In this document: positions 1-10,748 of the stretch, piece by piece
Layout of the letters: each line of letters opens with the position of its first letter
How positions within the stretch are numbered: the first letter of the stretch is position 1
NCBI GenBank assembly: GCA_963921825.1
Contig: OY997590.1
Location: forward strand, 53,585,039 to 53,649,038
Source of the DNA: Erodium maritimum
Lineage: Eukaryota; Streptophyta; Magnoliopsida; Geraniales; Geraniaceae
Direction: 5' to 3'
Length of the DNA: 64,000 nt
Notes under the pieces: generated by a model
The model's input: only the letters and a program-made list of their open reading frames with translations
Told to the model about the DNA's origin: nothing
Database searches by the model: none
Program-made: the position numbers and the translations under genes

Positions 1-2159
1 AAAGGGATTTAAAATAAAAAGGAATTAAAATCAATTTGGTTTTAAAAACGGTTTTAAATCGAGGAGTGCTAGAATCTAATTTGTAAACGGGGTTTAGGGA
101 CGGTTGTTCAAAAACCGAACTTAATTCATTTTGGGCTCAAAAGATCGGAACAGAAACAAATTTGAAATAAAAGGGAATGTGATTTGAAACAAAAACCGTT
201 CTGTTTTGAAAAAAGAGTTATTAATCGGAATTGGGAGCGAACCTAGAACTCTGGTTAAAATGGACTGCTAATTGGGTTTAGAAAGGAACAAAAGCGGACC
301 GCTGAATCGGACCTCGGGATTCGTGCATTGGGACCGTGCCTCGGAAACATGCACCAGTTTCGGTGCTCGTGTACTCAAACCCGATTCGCCGTGACCCCGC
401 TTTTATCCCGCTCGAGTTTAAAGGACAACTGTCGGTTTTAAATTGGGATAATCGTGACCTTTAAATTAACCTGGGAACCGCCTCTAATTTATGGCTTTCG
501 TGTTATCTTTAGCGTCCGGCTTCGATCGAAGTGAATCCCGGAGGTAGCGAGCCAGAACGTCAGCAGCTAGGAAGCGTAACGGGTGTTCTTCGGTTGAGGT
601 AGGGAAAAGTAGCCGGATCTCGGCCCTGACTGGGGAAAGTTAACAGTAGAATTGCATGTGACACCGGGGTGTCATGTGTTTAGTAGGTTTATTTAAATAT
701 TAGAAAAGCATGATACGGGATCGTAGAAATTATTAGAAAAGCATGATACGAAATTGTAGCGTTTATGAGAAAAGCATGTGACACTTAGTAGTGTCATAGG
801 AGCAGAGAACTTAGCGTTATTAGAATTACTGGAGGCATATGACCATGCCCGGAGGTTGTTTGTGAACTTATCGATATTAGGAGTACTGGAGGCATATGAC
901 CATGCCCGGAGGTTGATTGATCTTTTGGTGTTTGGATGGCCTTGAGAGCCCGTGTTATTATTCGTGTTTGGGTGGCCATGAGAGCCCGTACTTTACTGTT
1001 GGTGTTTTAGCTGGCTTACGAGTTAGAGTCTCGGTAAGTTGCAAGCGTGTTTTATGGTTGGTGTCTTGGAAGGTCGTGAGTGCCTGTGGGGCTGTTGAGT
1101 CCGTGTCTTACGGTTGGTGTGTCTTGGGAGGCCGTGAGTGCCTGTGGGGCTGTTGAGTCCGAGTTTTACTGTTGGTGACGTGGTGGCCATGAGTGTCTGC
1201 GAGTGTTGAACTTGTGTTGTTACTGGTTGTTGAACTTGATTGTGATTGTGATTGTGTTTGTGGTTACCTGAGGTTGGGGGCCCGCTTCATGAAACGGGGG
1301 TCCACGAGCGCACGCGTCTGCATGTTCAGACGGGGTAGGGGGCCCGCCCGCCAATAAAGGGGTCCTGGCCGCGCGTGTGTGGTTTGGGTTTGTGAGCATA
1401 CTTTGGCTGGCTTACGAGTTAGAGTCTCGGTAAGTTGCAAGCATTCTTTGGCTGGCTTACGAGTTAGAGTCTCGGTAAGTTGCAAGCATTTTCCGGCTGG
1501 CTTATGAGTTAGAGTCTCGGTAAGTTGCAAGCATTCTTGGGTTGGCCTGACCGAGTTAGAGTCTCGGGAGGGCGTGAGCATTCTTGGCAGCAGGTTTGCG
1601 ATCCTTTGTGATCTTGTTTGGTGTGCGATCCTTTGTGATCTTGTTTGGTGTTGCGTACTTTCTTTTGAGTCCTTGGAAGAGGTCGTCAATGGTTGTGTCG
1701 GGTCTACTTTACGTGTCAGGGTGTTGAGTTGGTCAGGGAAGGCAACAGTGGGTGTATGTTCAGTCAGAGTACTTGGGTTGGGGATGGTGTTTCCCCGGTG
1801 TTGAGTTGTTGTGGTGTTACCGGCATTGTCTGCTAATTATGCCGTAGTCAGTATGTTATCCGTGGTGGTGAGCGAACGCTCACCCCTAGCTGCTTTTCCT
1901 ACAGGTACTTGTCGCAGGTCGGACTAGGTGAGCTTCCGAAGCTTGAAGAGCTAAGGGCGGGAGTCCGGGTTACTTTTTTAGTCTAGCAACGGATACCTCG
2001 CTTTTTGTCCGCTTGCGGGACGTTTTATTTTGAGTTGTAATTATCATTTTGTTGAACTAAACTGGTATTGTAAAGTGTTTTAATGGAAAGGGTTTCAAAG
2101 TGTTTTCTTTTTTAAACGTTCGCGTCCCGAGTTCGATTTACTGAAATTGGGGCGTGACA
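1..2159 (+). mobile_element. Partial large LTR (solo-LTR family 1), 3' portion
   Basis: No coding capacity is seen. The segment ends in GGGGCGTGACA at 2159, the same terminus as the LTRs ending at 13536 and 46716 and, inverted, the one starting at 24203. It shares with them the GGTAGGGAA motif (598-606), a GTGAGC/GCTCAC hairpin (1868-1883) and ACAGG (1901-1905). The start lies outside the window, so length and left target duplication are unknown. It abuts a LINE interior at 2160, which suggests insertion into that LINE. Treated as a fossil LTR of a retrotransposon, superfamily not proven. The orientation (TGTAAG start, GTGACA end) is a choice, because both ends read TGT...ACA. Confidence 0.75.
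1400..1580 (+). repeat. 45-bp tandem array inside the LTR
   Basis: A unit containing CTGGCTTACGAGTTAGAGTC recurs with starts near 1407, 1452 and 1497 (period 45). A diverged fourth unit follows near 1540 and an isolated related unit lies at 1011. Short motifs such as GAGTGCCTGTGGGGCTG are also duplicated between 1078 and 1157. Arrays of this kind are common in long LTRs. No function is inferred. Confidence 0.8.
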
Positions 2160-2698
2160 GAGGCTGAAAATGCATTTCACAATGTCTTCTTCAACAAAGG
2201 GGCTTCGATGGCAATCGCCTGCTCGCTGGAAATAGATTTGAAAGGTAAGTGAGGGAGGCTGAGATGTTTCGTGATCTTATCTCTGAATTGACCGGCAAAG
2301 AAGGCGGCGTCTAAGGCTTTAATTTGGGATGGTTATGAGATTGGACCCTCAGTAGAAGAAACCGAGCTGATATTATTTTTGAAACTCCTGCGATTGGCGA
2401 AATTATGAAAAAACTTGGAATTCAAGTCACCTGCAGATAACCAAAGAGCTCTCAATTTCTGGCGCCAGAGCTTAGTTTGGAGCTTGATAAGCCTAATCAG
2501 AGTGGCTTGGAGATTTGAACGGGAGGATATCTCCTGGGAGGATAATAGTCTTGAAGCAATGAGCGAGTCCAGGTCGGAGATCTCCAAAGCTGTGGCCTTG
2601 ATGTTAAATTCCACATTGCCGAATACCATCTGGTTCCATTGGTTTAGGTCCTGCCTTAGAAGTTTGAACTTGCTCCAAAGCTTAAATTTTTCATCTCC

Positions 2699-3288
2699 TT
2701 AGAGCTTGTAAGAGTGCCAAAGAAGACTGGCGGTTGGGAGGAAGTCAGGATGTTCAAACCAAATATTGAGGAATCTGTAGGGTCTTGGACCCCAATCCCG
2801 AATCCCTTGATTGAGAAGGATTGGCTTGTGGTCGAAAAGCAACCAGTCCAGGCATTCGATGACTATAGATGGGAACTCAGCGACACAGTCTTTTGAGAGA
2901 AAAAATCTGTCGAGCCAGTTGGCCTTCGAGTCTCTACCGAACCAAGTGAAGTTCTGGCTGGCTAAAGTAGGCACAATGACTTGAATGTCATATACAAAGC
3001 TTCTAAAGACTTCCATGTCTGTTGGGCATGATTAACACTCGGAGGATTTTTCAGATGGGTGAAGAACAACATTGAAATCACCTGCAAGGAAAAAGGGGTT
3101 AGATAAACTGTTGATGGAGACTTGGAGTTGGCTCCATAGAACTTTCTTGTCGACATGAATACAAGGGGCATAGATGTTGTAAATCGAGCAGAGAGATCGA
3201 TTATCTCCAAGGAGACCATTAAGGATGATGTGTCTGGGTGTTCTTCAGAAGAGATCGGATTGAAGAAGCTAGAATCCCATAGGCACAT
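2699..3288 (-). pseudogene. LINE endonuclease (EEP family) remnant
   Basis: Two overlapping frames carry the C-terminal half of an L1 endonuclease. The 3016-2699 frame has NFTWFGRDSKANWLDRFF, then FDHKPILL and GPRPYRFLNIW, the usual order of the substrate-contact segment, the terminal DHxP motif and the RT-proximal F+F-W segment. The 3288-2962 frame holds the upstream portion. The known activity of the family is nicking target DNA to prime reverse transcription. The frame change makes this copy inactive. Confidence 0.65.
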
Positions 3289-4861
3289 TAGACCGTTGGA
3301 TGCTCTATCTACCGGAGAGAAAACAAATTCCCAACCAGTTTGGAAACCAAAAACTCTGAGGAAAATGAGAGGTATTTTGGTAAATTTGGTTTCTTGGAGT
3401 AGGATGAGATTAGATTTGGATGAGTGAATAAGGATTTTAAGGGCTTTCTTCTTCTGATCTGAGTTCAGGCCCCTTGTGCTCTAAGAAAGGATGGACATGA
3501 TTTAGGAGGAGAGGTCAGGGATGGGGGGTAAGGTGAGGGGGAGGGGGGGGGGGGGAGGTGGGTTAGGTTGGAGGATTAAGTGGAAGAGCTTAACTACTTC
3601 CGAGTTTGAGTCCTTGGAGGTGAAACCGATTCTTTTGCAGAGCTCCCAAGCTTTGTGAGCCTCGATTAGATGGGAATTAAATACCATGTCTGGAAGATGA
3701 ACGGTTGCTTGGGAGGTGGGAAGGAGGGAAGTTAAGTTGGGTGTGGACATGACTCTTAGTATTTCTGACTTTCTAGTTCCTTCAGTAGGGGTGGGCCTTG
3801 GAGTGCTCGAAAGAGGCTCTGAGACAGGCTTTGGTGTTGTGGGTTTTAGACGAAGTAGGGCCTTGCGAAAGTCCATAGACATGGCCTCTGAATCTGAAGG
3901 GCCTTTAACCAAGCCCATTTGGGGATTCGGGGCATTGATGGAGTTCGAGGGGATAGAGCTGGGGCGGCGACTTGAATGAAGCAAGTGAGGAACCAGAGCA
4001 GATGTCGAGGCTGACACGTGTGCATCCGACTCTTGTGAAACTGAGAGGTCAGGATTGAGGTCGACTTCGGTGCTGTCTGAATTTTTCGGCGAGGGGTCGA
4101 CTTTTTAGGTGAGGGGAGGCTAAGGACTTGAGGGGTCGGAGGAGGTGATACCTTCCTCGGCCCAGAGAATAACGATTGGCACCCTGGAGCTACAGATGCT
4201 AGATATTTTGATGGGGAACGTTTGACCTTCAACACTCAGCGAGCATGAGCAGTTCAATTATGTAGGAGAGGCCGAGTGGATCAAGACTAAGGCTTTCTGA
4301 ACATGGTCGCCTGATAGGGAAAGGGGGTGGATGTGGACTAAATCCTCAACCGATTCAGCGAGAGCTTTGATCGAAGTTTCCGACCAGGCTGTCAAAGGGA
4401 TGCCTTCAATTTCTAGCCAGCGATAGAAGCCCCCAGATTCAATGAACTGAATGCTGTTGGGATGATGCTGAACCATTTTTCCAGAAACGGAATTGAACCT
4501 TGTCCAAAACCTCTCTTGAAATGAGCTCTCAGTTCCAGAGGTGAGGAAGATTCTGTTACCCAGATCGATTTGAGCTAGGTCGTGGACTTCGTCCATTGAC
4601 ATATTAGCTTTGATGGCCAAAACATCCTCGTCTGAATGTGCAATTCCAAACAGGCAGGTTTGAAGAAAGTCTTCCGACCAAGTGTTGATGGCTCCAAGAC
4701 AAATGGGTGGGGGGAGGGAGGTGAGGGCGGGGGTGTCGGCCGAGTTGAGGGAAAGGGGGGGGGGGGGGTTAGATTTCTTGGGGTAAGGAGGTGGGTTGTG
4801 GGATGAATTAGGTGTGGGGAAGGGAGGGAGCCGCCGATGTTAAGACTGATTTGGCCGACGA

Positions 4862-5317
4862 TTACGGCGGGGGAGGGCGATTCGACTTGGTGACTAGGAT
4901 GCGATAGCCCCTGTAGAGCTTGCTTTCGAATTCAGCGATGGTTTGGTCAGCCGCCTTCTGGTCAGAAAAATGAAGGAAATCCATCGCTAAATCAGATTTG
5001 GTCCTGCTTCGAGGCACATCTAGAGCATGCAGATGACCGAAGATGTCGAAGCGGGTGCGAATTTGGTTTTGGGTAATTGAAGTAGGGAGGTTGCAGAGGA
5101 AGACCGTGAAGAGAGGAGGAGGGGGTGGGGGATGAGGAGGTACCCGATTAAGGCTCAGACGACGCGTGGTTGGGAGATTAAGGCGAGAGGTTCTGAGGTT
5201 TGGGCCCCAAAATTTCTTGCCGTTGACCAACCTAATGGTGCCATTGGGAGACCAGCCAAATCTCAAGGTCAGGGAGGAGCCAAGAGCTCGGAGCTCTTCA
5301 TTAGTGTATTTGGGCAT
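4862..5317 (-). pseudogene. LINE ORF1 N-terminal part with RRM domain
   Basis: 151 codons open. The first 65 or so residues are a basic leader, followed by a proline run. An RRM fold covers about residues 70-145, with an RNP2-like VFLCNLP and an RNP1-like AMDFLHF strand, ending YRGYRILVTKSN. Known role: ORF1 proteins bind LINE RNA as chaperones in the ribonucleoprotein particle. The frame closes after the RRM, and the following ORF1 part (4620-4258, containing YRWLEIEGIPLTAW, a DUF4283-like core) continues in another frame. The start at 5317 is the first ATG of the open frame. Confidence 0.65.
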
Positions 5318-6331
5318 TGGCGAAGGCGGGATTCCAGGGGGTAGAGAGGATCGATGAGAGAAGGGATGAGCGGTGAAGGTTAGGGTGGAGGACTGGCCGC
5401 AGACGGTGGTCGGAGTCAGGGTAGGGGAAGGAGGATGGAGGTTTGAGGGTGGAGCGCGGTTCCCAAGTCAGAGCTCATCTGTGTTTAGTTATGAACGATT
5501 AATAAGTTTTTTGACAAGATAAAAAATTTCTATGTTGTGTTTCTCAATTCTCTTGTATGTTTCAAGCTGAACGAACGATTTAGGAATATTTTCATAATTG
5601 TTGTGTGCGCTATATAGATTGATATTTGAAGAGGTACATGATTCGATCTAGTGTTGAGTTGAGATTCACTTGTATAGAATTTACTTACACTTATGTATTA
5701 CCAGAATATCATGATTAGATGTTCTATTTAGTTCTCCTTAATTATCGGTGGCCATATTTATCGATGGCATTCAGTAATTAGGGTGTTGAACTTGGAGTAG
5801 CTAAATAGATTTGCCGAGTGTTTTAGAGTTTACTTATGCTTATGTATTACCAGAGCCTCGTGATTCGTTGCTCTATTTAGTTCTCCTTAATGATCGATGA
5901 TATTCGATCGTTAGGATGTTGAACTAGGCGTATCTAAGTAGATTCGTCGAGTGGTGTAGATATCTCTACTTGTGGTAGTTGGTAGCGAGAGTGACATGCA
6001 TTTGTTGTTGTTATTTCTTGTTTAAGGATTTTTCGAGGTTTGTTGTAGATCATAGAACTACATCTTATTATGATTGATTTTTTTTTTATGATTGGCAGTA
6101 CGCATATCGGTCCGGGCAATGGTCTTGTGCCCTCTCCTTGTTACTAGTATGTGTTTGATATCATGATACCACAAGCATAGGAACTTATACTTGGATTAAT
6201 TGACTTTACCCATCATTAACCATGTCATGGGTTAATTGGATTTCATGTTTACTTATACTTGTGATCGACTCTTTGTGTGAATCAGTGGTTATGTATGTTA
6301 GGTGGTAGCGTTTATAGATTACATTTTTTCT

Positions 6332-6566
6332 AGACTTAAATCAACTTTTACTTTTTTCCCTTTCAGGGATGTGGAAGTGACAACCCATATCCCCAGGTTT
6401 TAGCGAAAGTACTTGGAACATGTACAGTGATGGACTCATATCTGGGACTCATGAGTTGAGACTTAAATCAACTTTTACTTTTTTCCCTTTCAGGGATGTG
6501 GAAGTGACAACCCATATCCCCAGGTTTTAGCGAAAGTACTTGGAACATGTACAGTGATGGACTCAT
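6332..6566 (+). repeat. 108-bp segment duplicated with 127-bp spacing
   Basis: Bases 6332-6439 and 6459-6566 are nearly identical, both running from AGACTTAAATCAAC to GATGGACTCAT, with 19 bases between them. The second copy abuts the broken end of the Harbinger remnant. The duplication probably arose during the rearrangement that removed the transposon's left end. Confidence 0.85.
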
Positions 6567-7405
6567 GCCTGTTGATCTCGTACTCCACGGCTAAGTCACG
6601 ACCATGAAAAGAGCCATTGAATAAGTGGTCGACCATGAGGACGTTAATGTCATTGTTGGAGCTATCCAACCCGGAAAACGAATGCCAAATCCACAAATCA
6701 CGGGACACTACAACTTTGAGCATAACAATTGGATCCCCGTGGAGGTCTCCCAAGCCATATGCTCTTTACAATGCGACATCGCAATTCTTCCACTACCAAT
6801 GCATGCAATCAAGACTCTCGATCATATCAAGGAACCCTCGGTTGTACCCCGATTCAAGTAATCGAGTCAAGTCTTCCGCTGTTGGTTTACGCTCATATTC
6901 CTCCATGAAAACCTCAACAATGGCTTTAAAAAATGGCGTACACATTAGAGTATGGTACTTACCCCAATACGTACGGATTCATCTAATGAATCGGTTGAGC
7001 ACCCATATGTTATCATTCGTAACACGATGATGCATTTCTGGTGCGTTGATAACCCTAAGCAACCTGCACCATCCGACTTCTAAGTGAAGTAATCGTCATG
7101 CTCTGCTACCTTTTCTATCACCCGTTGAAAGAGTGGTCGAGACATACGAAAGTGACGCCTAAACATATCAGGCCCATATGTTGGGTTCTTGACGAATTAA
7201 TCCTGCTTCAGTCGGTTGTGGGCTTCGAGACGACCTCTATTAATCTGTCGTCGGGAAGGTTCCCCAATTTTGATCCTTCGCCTCAAAGCGTTGATCTTTG
7301 GCATTTATCTCTCTATCATTCCATTAGCATTCGTCGAATTCATTGCTCTATTGCATGAATGTTGGCTTCCAACTCCTTCCTCATTTGAGCCTCATCGTCG
7401 GACAT
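6567..7405 (-). pseudogene. PIF/Harbinger transposase remnant (DDE_Tnp_4)
   Basis: Reading the minus strand from an ATG at 7405, MSDDEAQMRKELE is followed by several in-frame stops and frame changes. Recognisable pieces are a GPDMFRRHFRMSRPLFQR segment, DSLDES, SLDCMHW (first catalytic Asp) and SSNNDINVL (second catalytic Asp) inside the longest open stretch, 6753-6567, then AVEYEIN. The C-terminal part with the catalytic Glu is missing because the copy ends at 6567. The reading order matches the better-preserved transposase at 51934-53346. Clearly non-functional. Confidence 0.75.
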
Positions 7406-7802
7406 TTTTTTAATCGAAATATGTGTGAGAAATTTGGGATTTTTAGAGGGAAAGTGGAGAGAAATTTAAGAAAAATGTTGGTGGTTTGATGAATGGTGTA
7501 AAGGGTATTTATTGGTGGAAAAATTTGTATTTTTTATTATTTTAATTAATTAAATAAAAAATAGTCGTTAATCGGACCATTGGGGCAACGGTCCGATTTT
7601 TCCCTTAGTGGCCACATGTCATGCGCTGTTTGGCCTGCCTGCGACGTGCGATTTGGGCACCAACGACTCACAATTGTGAGTCGCGGTTCGGCCCATGAAT
7701 CGCGAACCACGCACGCCGCAGCGTGCAAATCGCGATTCATGACTCATTAAATCACGTTTCGTGATCGTGATTCAGGACGTGAGTCACTCGTTGTAGTTGC
7801 TC
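6567..7802 (-). mobile_element. PIF/Harbinger element, one end lost
   Basis: The right terminus reads inward as GAGCAACTACAACGAGTGAC, ends at 7802 and is followed by TTA (7803-7805), the target triplet of PIF/Harbinger elements. The other TIR is not found: the sequence breaks at 6566/6567 inside the transposase region. Comparison with repeat copy B shows that this whole block is an insertion. The TIR resembles that of the younger element at 51565-53704 (GAGCAAGGACAACGGG), so the two are related. Confidence 0.75.
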
Positions 7803-7949
7803 TTATGATACCTCTACTCCATGTGAGATCGGCCGATAGTTAATTGTCTATTATATTGCTTGATGACCGTCAATTGATGCACGTAAAAGAAGAATTTGAC
7901 CCATAGTCATTCCCACTCATCACCAGGTTTAATACCAAGTAATTTTTTC

Positions 7950-8553
7950 AAGGGGAACCCCAAAAAAGATGCCCTCAATCTACCTTTTCTAGCTCAAGCG
8001 TATTGCGATGACCTTTTCTTCTTCTTCTCAAAAGCATGCCTATACCTTATGCTTATTATCAAAAAGTAGTGGCTTATGCCCTCAAGCGACATTTGTTAGC
8101 ACATGCGTACTGTGGTGACCCTTTTTTCTCTCTCAAAACATGCTTATATCTTTTTTGTATCATAAAAAAGTAGCAACTTACGCTTATTTTTTATTTTTCC
8201 GTCACTTTATATGGAAAACGAACATGTGATTGACACATAGTTTTTATGTTTATCATAAATACCGAAATTGTCCATATTCCTCTTATCTAAATATTGTATC
8301 TAGTTGTACTCAGTGTATAAATTTTTTCTTATAATGACATTTAGATAAAAGGAATGGGGACAATTTTGGTATTTATGATAAATATAAAGACCACGTGCAG
8401 AGCACATATTCCTTTTCCTCCCGCAGTAATGTAAAAAAAGGTAAATCACTACTTTTTGATAATAAATTAAATTATAAACATGTTTTTTTGAAAAAAAAAA
8501 CATATTTGTGCTAACAAAGGTCGTTTGGTAGCATCTTTTTGAGGTTTCCCCTT
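7950..8553. mobile_element. Foldback MITE-like element
   Basis: AAGGGGAACCCCAAAAAAGA at the left is matched in inverted form by TCTTTTTGAGGTTTCCCCTT at the right, and a second pair of inverted AT-rich blocks lies inside, around 8160-8480. No ORF of note. No clean target duplication was found, so the superfamily is unassigned and the borders may be off by tens of bases. Confidence 0.5.
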
Positions 8554-9517
8554 TGTTTTAAAACATGCCAATTATTTCAGATCGGGCTTCCACAATTAAA
8601 AGGTCGATCTTGTAAATTTGGTTTGGTCCTACCCTTTATTCTTATATTTTTTTAACGTGGGTGCTGCAGACATAAAATGCATTGGTTTTTGAATGTTTTA
8701 GCCCACACTCTTGAGCTTTTAAGTCCTAGGATGGTTTTGTTTTCATGCACTTTTCTCTCCTTGTGTGCAGTTAGTCTCAATTCAAGGGTTTACAGGAATT
8801 CAGAGCAAAAAAATGACATTCAGAGCTTATTTGATCAGGTATGAAAAGGCCTAGTTCAGTAGACGTCGTGTGAATATAAGATTTATTTTTGTAGAAGAGA
8901 CGAACTGTACCGTAGCGAAAAGCAAATCAGAAAGGGTGACTTTTCGTCCTGGAAACAAGACCGAAAAGGGATACTTTCTGGCCCGAAAACAAGGTCGGGA
9001 AGGGTCGTTTTTTGAACCTGAAACTACCATGTTACGTGCCTCTTTTGGCCCAGTATCCAGCCCATTTCGTGCCACGCATTGTTGCGATTTCCAAATTTCC
9101 TATCGCCACATTTAAGTAAAAAGTTAGGTTTATTTTTGAGTTGCTGGAGGCACGAGTTTGAGAGCAAAAATCAGATTGGGTGAGACCGAGGGCTTGAGAT
9201 TTTCGGAGAGAGAAGTAATGAGAGCAAGAATCGAAGCAATACTTTGGGATTTCATCGTTATATCGACATTTCTATCAACTTTATCTTTGAAATTATGTTT
9301 ATCTCTTGTTCTTCCTTCATCTTTATTGCCTAATTTCCAATTATCAACGGTTAGGGGAAGAAAATGAGAAACTAATTCAATGAGTTCTGTTTTTATTTAG
9401 TGCAATTGATTGTCATGTTAATGCTTTTATAATTTATAAGTTTTATCAAATTGATAACTTGATAGCTGAATTGGTTGTACCATTCAACACTTGAGAAATG
9501 AGGATGTTAAAATGACT
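8554..9517. other. Unassigned intergenic sequence
   Basis: AT-rich sequence with a few short open frames (8870-9115, 9158-9367). One contains the repeated phrase GAAACAAGACCGAAAAGGG / GAAAACAAGGTCGGGAAGGG. No recognisable domain, RNA gene or element border was seen. Confidence 0.5.
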
Positions 9518-9752
9518 AAGGATATGCAACGCGGTGAACTCTGATAATAGTTTCGGCCCACAATCCTGGTTCTAGAGAGAGGAGCTCCCACCTCTCTCAA
9601 GAACTTTCCTCTCCTTTTGCCCTTGATCTCCTCCCTCTCCACTTCGCTTCGTCGTCGGCGATGTTCCTTCTCCGAACGTCGTCGGTGGCTCGTGCTCTAT
9701 TTATGCTTTTCCCCTTTTCCTCTGCTTTTCTCCTCCTCCTGAGACCGTCTCG

Positions 9753-9755
<3 letters not shown>

Positions 9756-9809
<54 letters not shown>
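9756..9809 (+). repeat. (CT)n microsatellite
   Basis: About 27 uninterrupted CT units in the 5' part of the retroposon, a likely polymorphic marker. Confidence 0.97.
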
Positions 9810-9813
<4 letters not shown>

Positions 9814-10748
9814 TAACCGTTTCTCTTCACCTCGCCGCAGATCTGGTTTCCTGGCTCATTTCCTTCATCACCAAGGGTTCGGTGTTGTCTCTTACCTTCA
9901 CCGGTTGTCTAGTTTGTGCTGGAGGTCGACGAGAGCTCAGAGTTCTGAGATCTAAGAGATGGGGGACAGATCTTCGAGGCGAAGAGGTCACCGGCCCAGA
10001 TCCCTTTCTCTTTCAGGGTTTCTCTCGGTTCTCCCCTTTTTAGTCTTCCTTCCTCAACCACCGGTGTTGGGTTGAGGGCTCACGGTCGACGTTGACCACC
10101 GTGAGTTGTTTGCCTTTGGTCCTTGTTGAAGCTATTTTAGGGTTTGATCTAGGAGTTCTCTTCAGGGGAGTGAGGGTTTTTTGGGCGTCGGGTACCCTTC
10201 CTGGGTTGTCGCTCGGTGTTGGCCGTCGACGGGGATAATCTTCGGTTTTGCTTTGCCCGTGTGTGTCGGAGGTGGTGGATTGGGGGATGGATTTTGGGGG
10301 TCTCGTCTTGGGGTCACGTTCTAGCACTTCCTCTGGCTGCTTCTTTGGCTTCGCAGTGGTGGTGGTTTTCGTCCTTCGGCGGGACACCTTGGTGGTCCGA
10401 CTTTTCTTGCGCCGTAGGGTCCTCTACGCGGTGGTGCGGGTTCAGTTGTTGGTGGGCTCGAGGTGGTGCATGTCCCTTTTCGCTGATGCGTGACCCTTGG
10501 GTGTCTCGTAAAAGTCTGAAGGTGATCGGTTTTGGGCTTCTGTTTTTTTCTTTTGGGCCTGAGGCCTTAGGGCTGCATTGTGGTCTTCAAGGTAGGTAAA
10601 CTTAGATTAAAGACTTGTTGTATTTGGTATGTTTGTTTGTTGCAGCCCTTAAATAATTTGCTTAACGTTAGAGAAATCTGGGTGTAGGATGTGTTAGACC
10701 CATCCCATTTGGTTTGGCTTATAGCCACTGGTTGTAATTGTTGGGGAC

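Larger units (their letters stand above)
2160..5470 (-). mobile_element. LINE (L1-type) with RRM-bearing ORF1, 3' truncated
   Basis: On the minus strand, in order: ORF1 with an RRM (5317-4862), a DUF4283-like ORF1 middle domain (4620-4258), a proline-rich linker (about 4235-3502), apurinic endonuclease remnants (3288-2699), and the linker that normally precedes reverse transcriptase (2629-2333). The copy stops at 2160, just before RT would start, where the LTR abuts. Frames change several times, so it is dead. The RRM in place of, or in addition to, a zinc knuckle is known from some plant L1 lineages (the BNR type in beet). Assignment to that lineage is inference. The 5' limit near 5470 is approximate, and no target duplication can be read because the 3' end is missing. 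Confidence 0.75.
5475..7922 (+). repeat. LTR-like repeat copy A, split by a Harbinger element
   Basis: Non-coding. The stretches 5475-6440 and 7806-7922 match, in inverted orientation, 43330-42165, so the two copies define one repeat family. Shared landmarks are TTTCAAGCTGA near 5560, the repeated TTACTTATGCTTATGTATTAC-like segments, GGGATGTGGAAGTGACAACC (6366) and TTGATGCACGTAAAAG (7874). Copy B carries GGTCGAACCCACAAGGAG, which resembles LTR sequence of Ty3/gypsy Tat/Athila-type elements. That family name is tentative. The copy is interrupted by the transposon remnant ending at 7802. Confidence 0.45.

Noticed and set aside
1264-1689. 141-codon minus-strand frame with repeated LQLTETLTRKPA
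   Set aside because: Direct translation of the 45-bp non-coding tandem array of the LTR.
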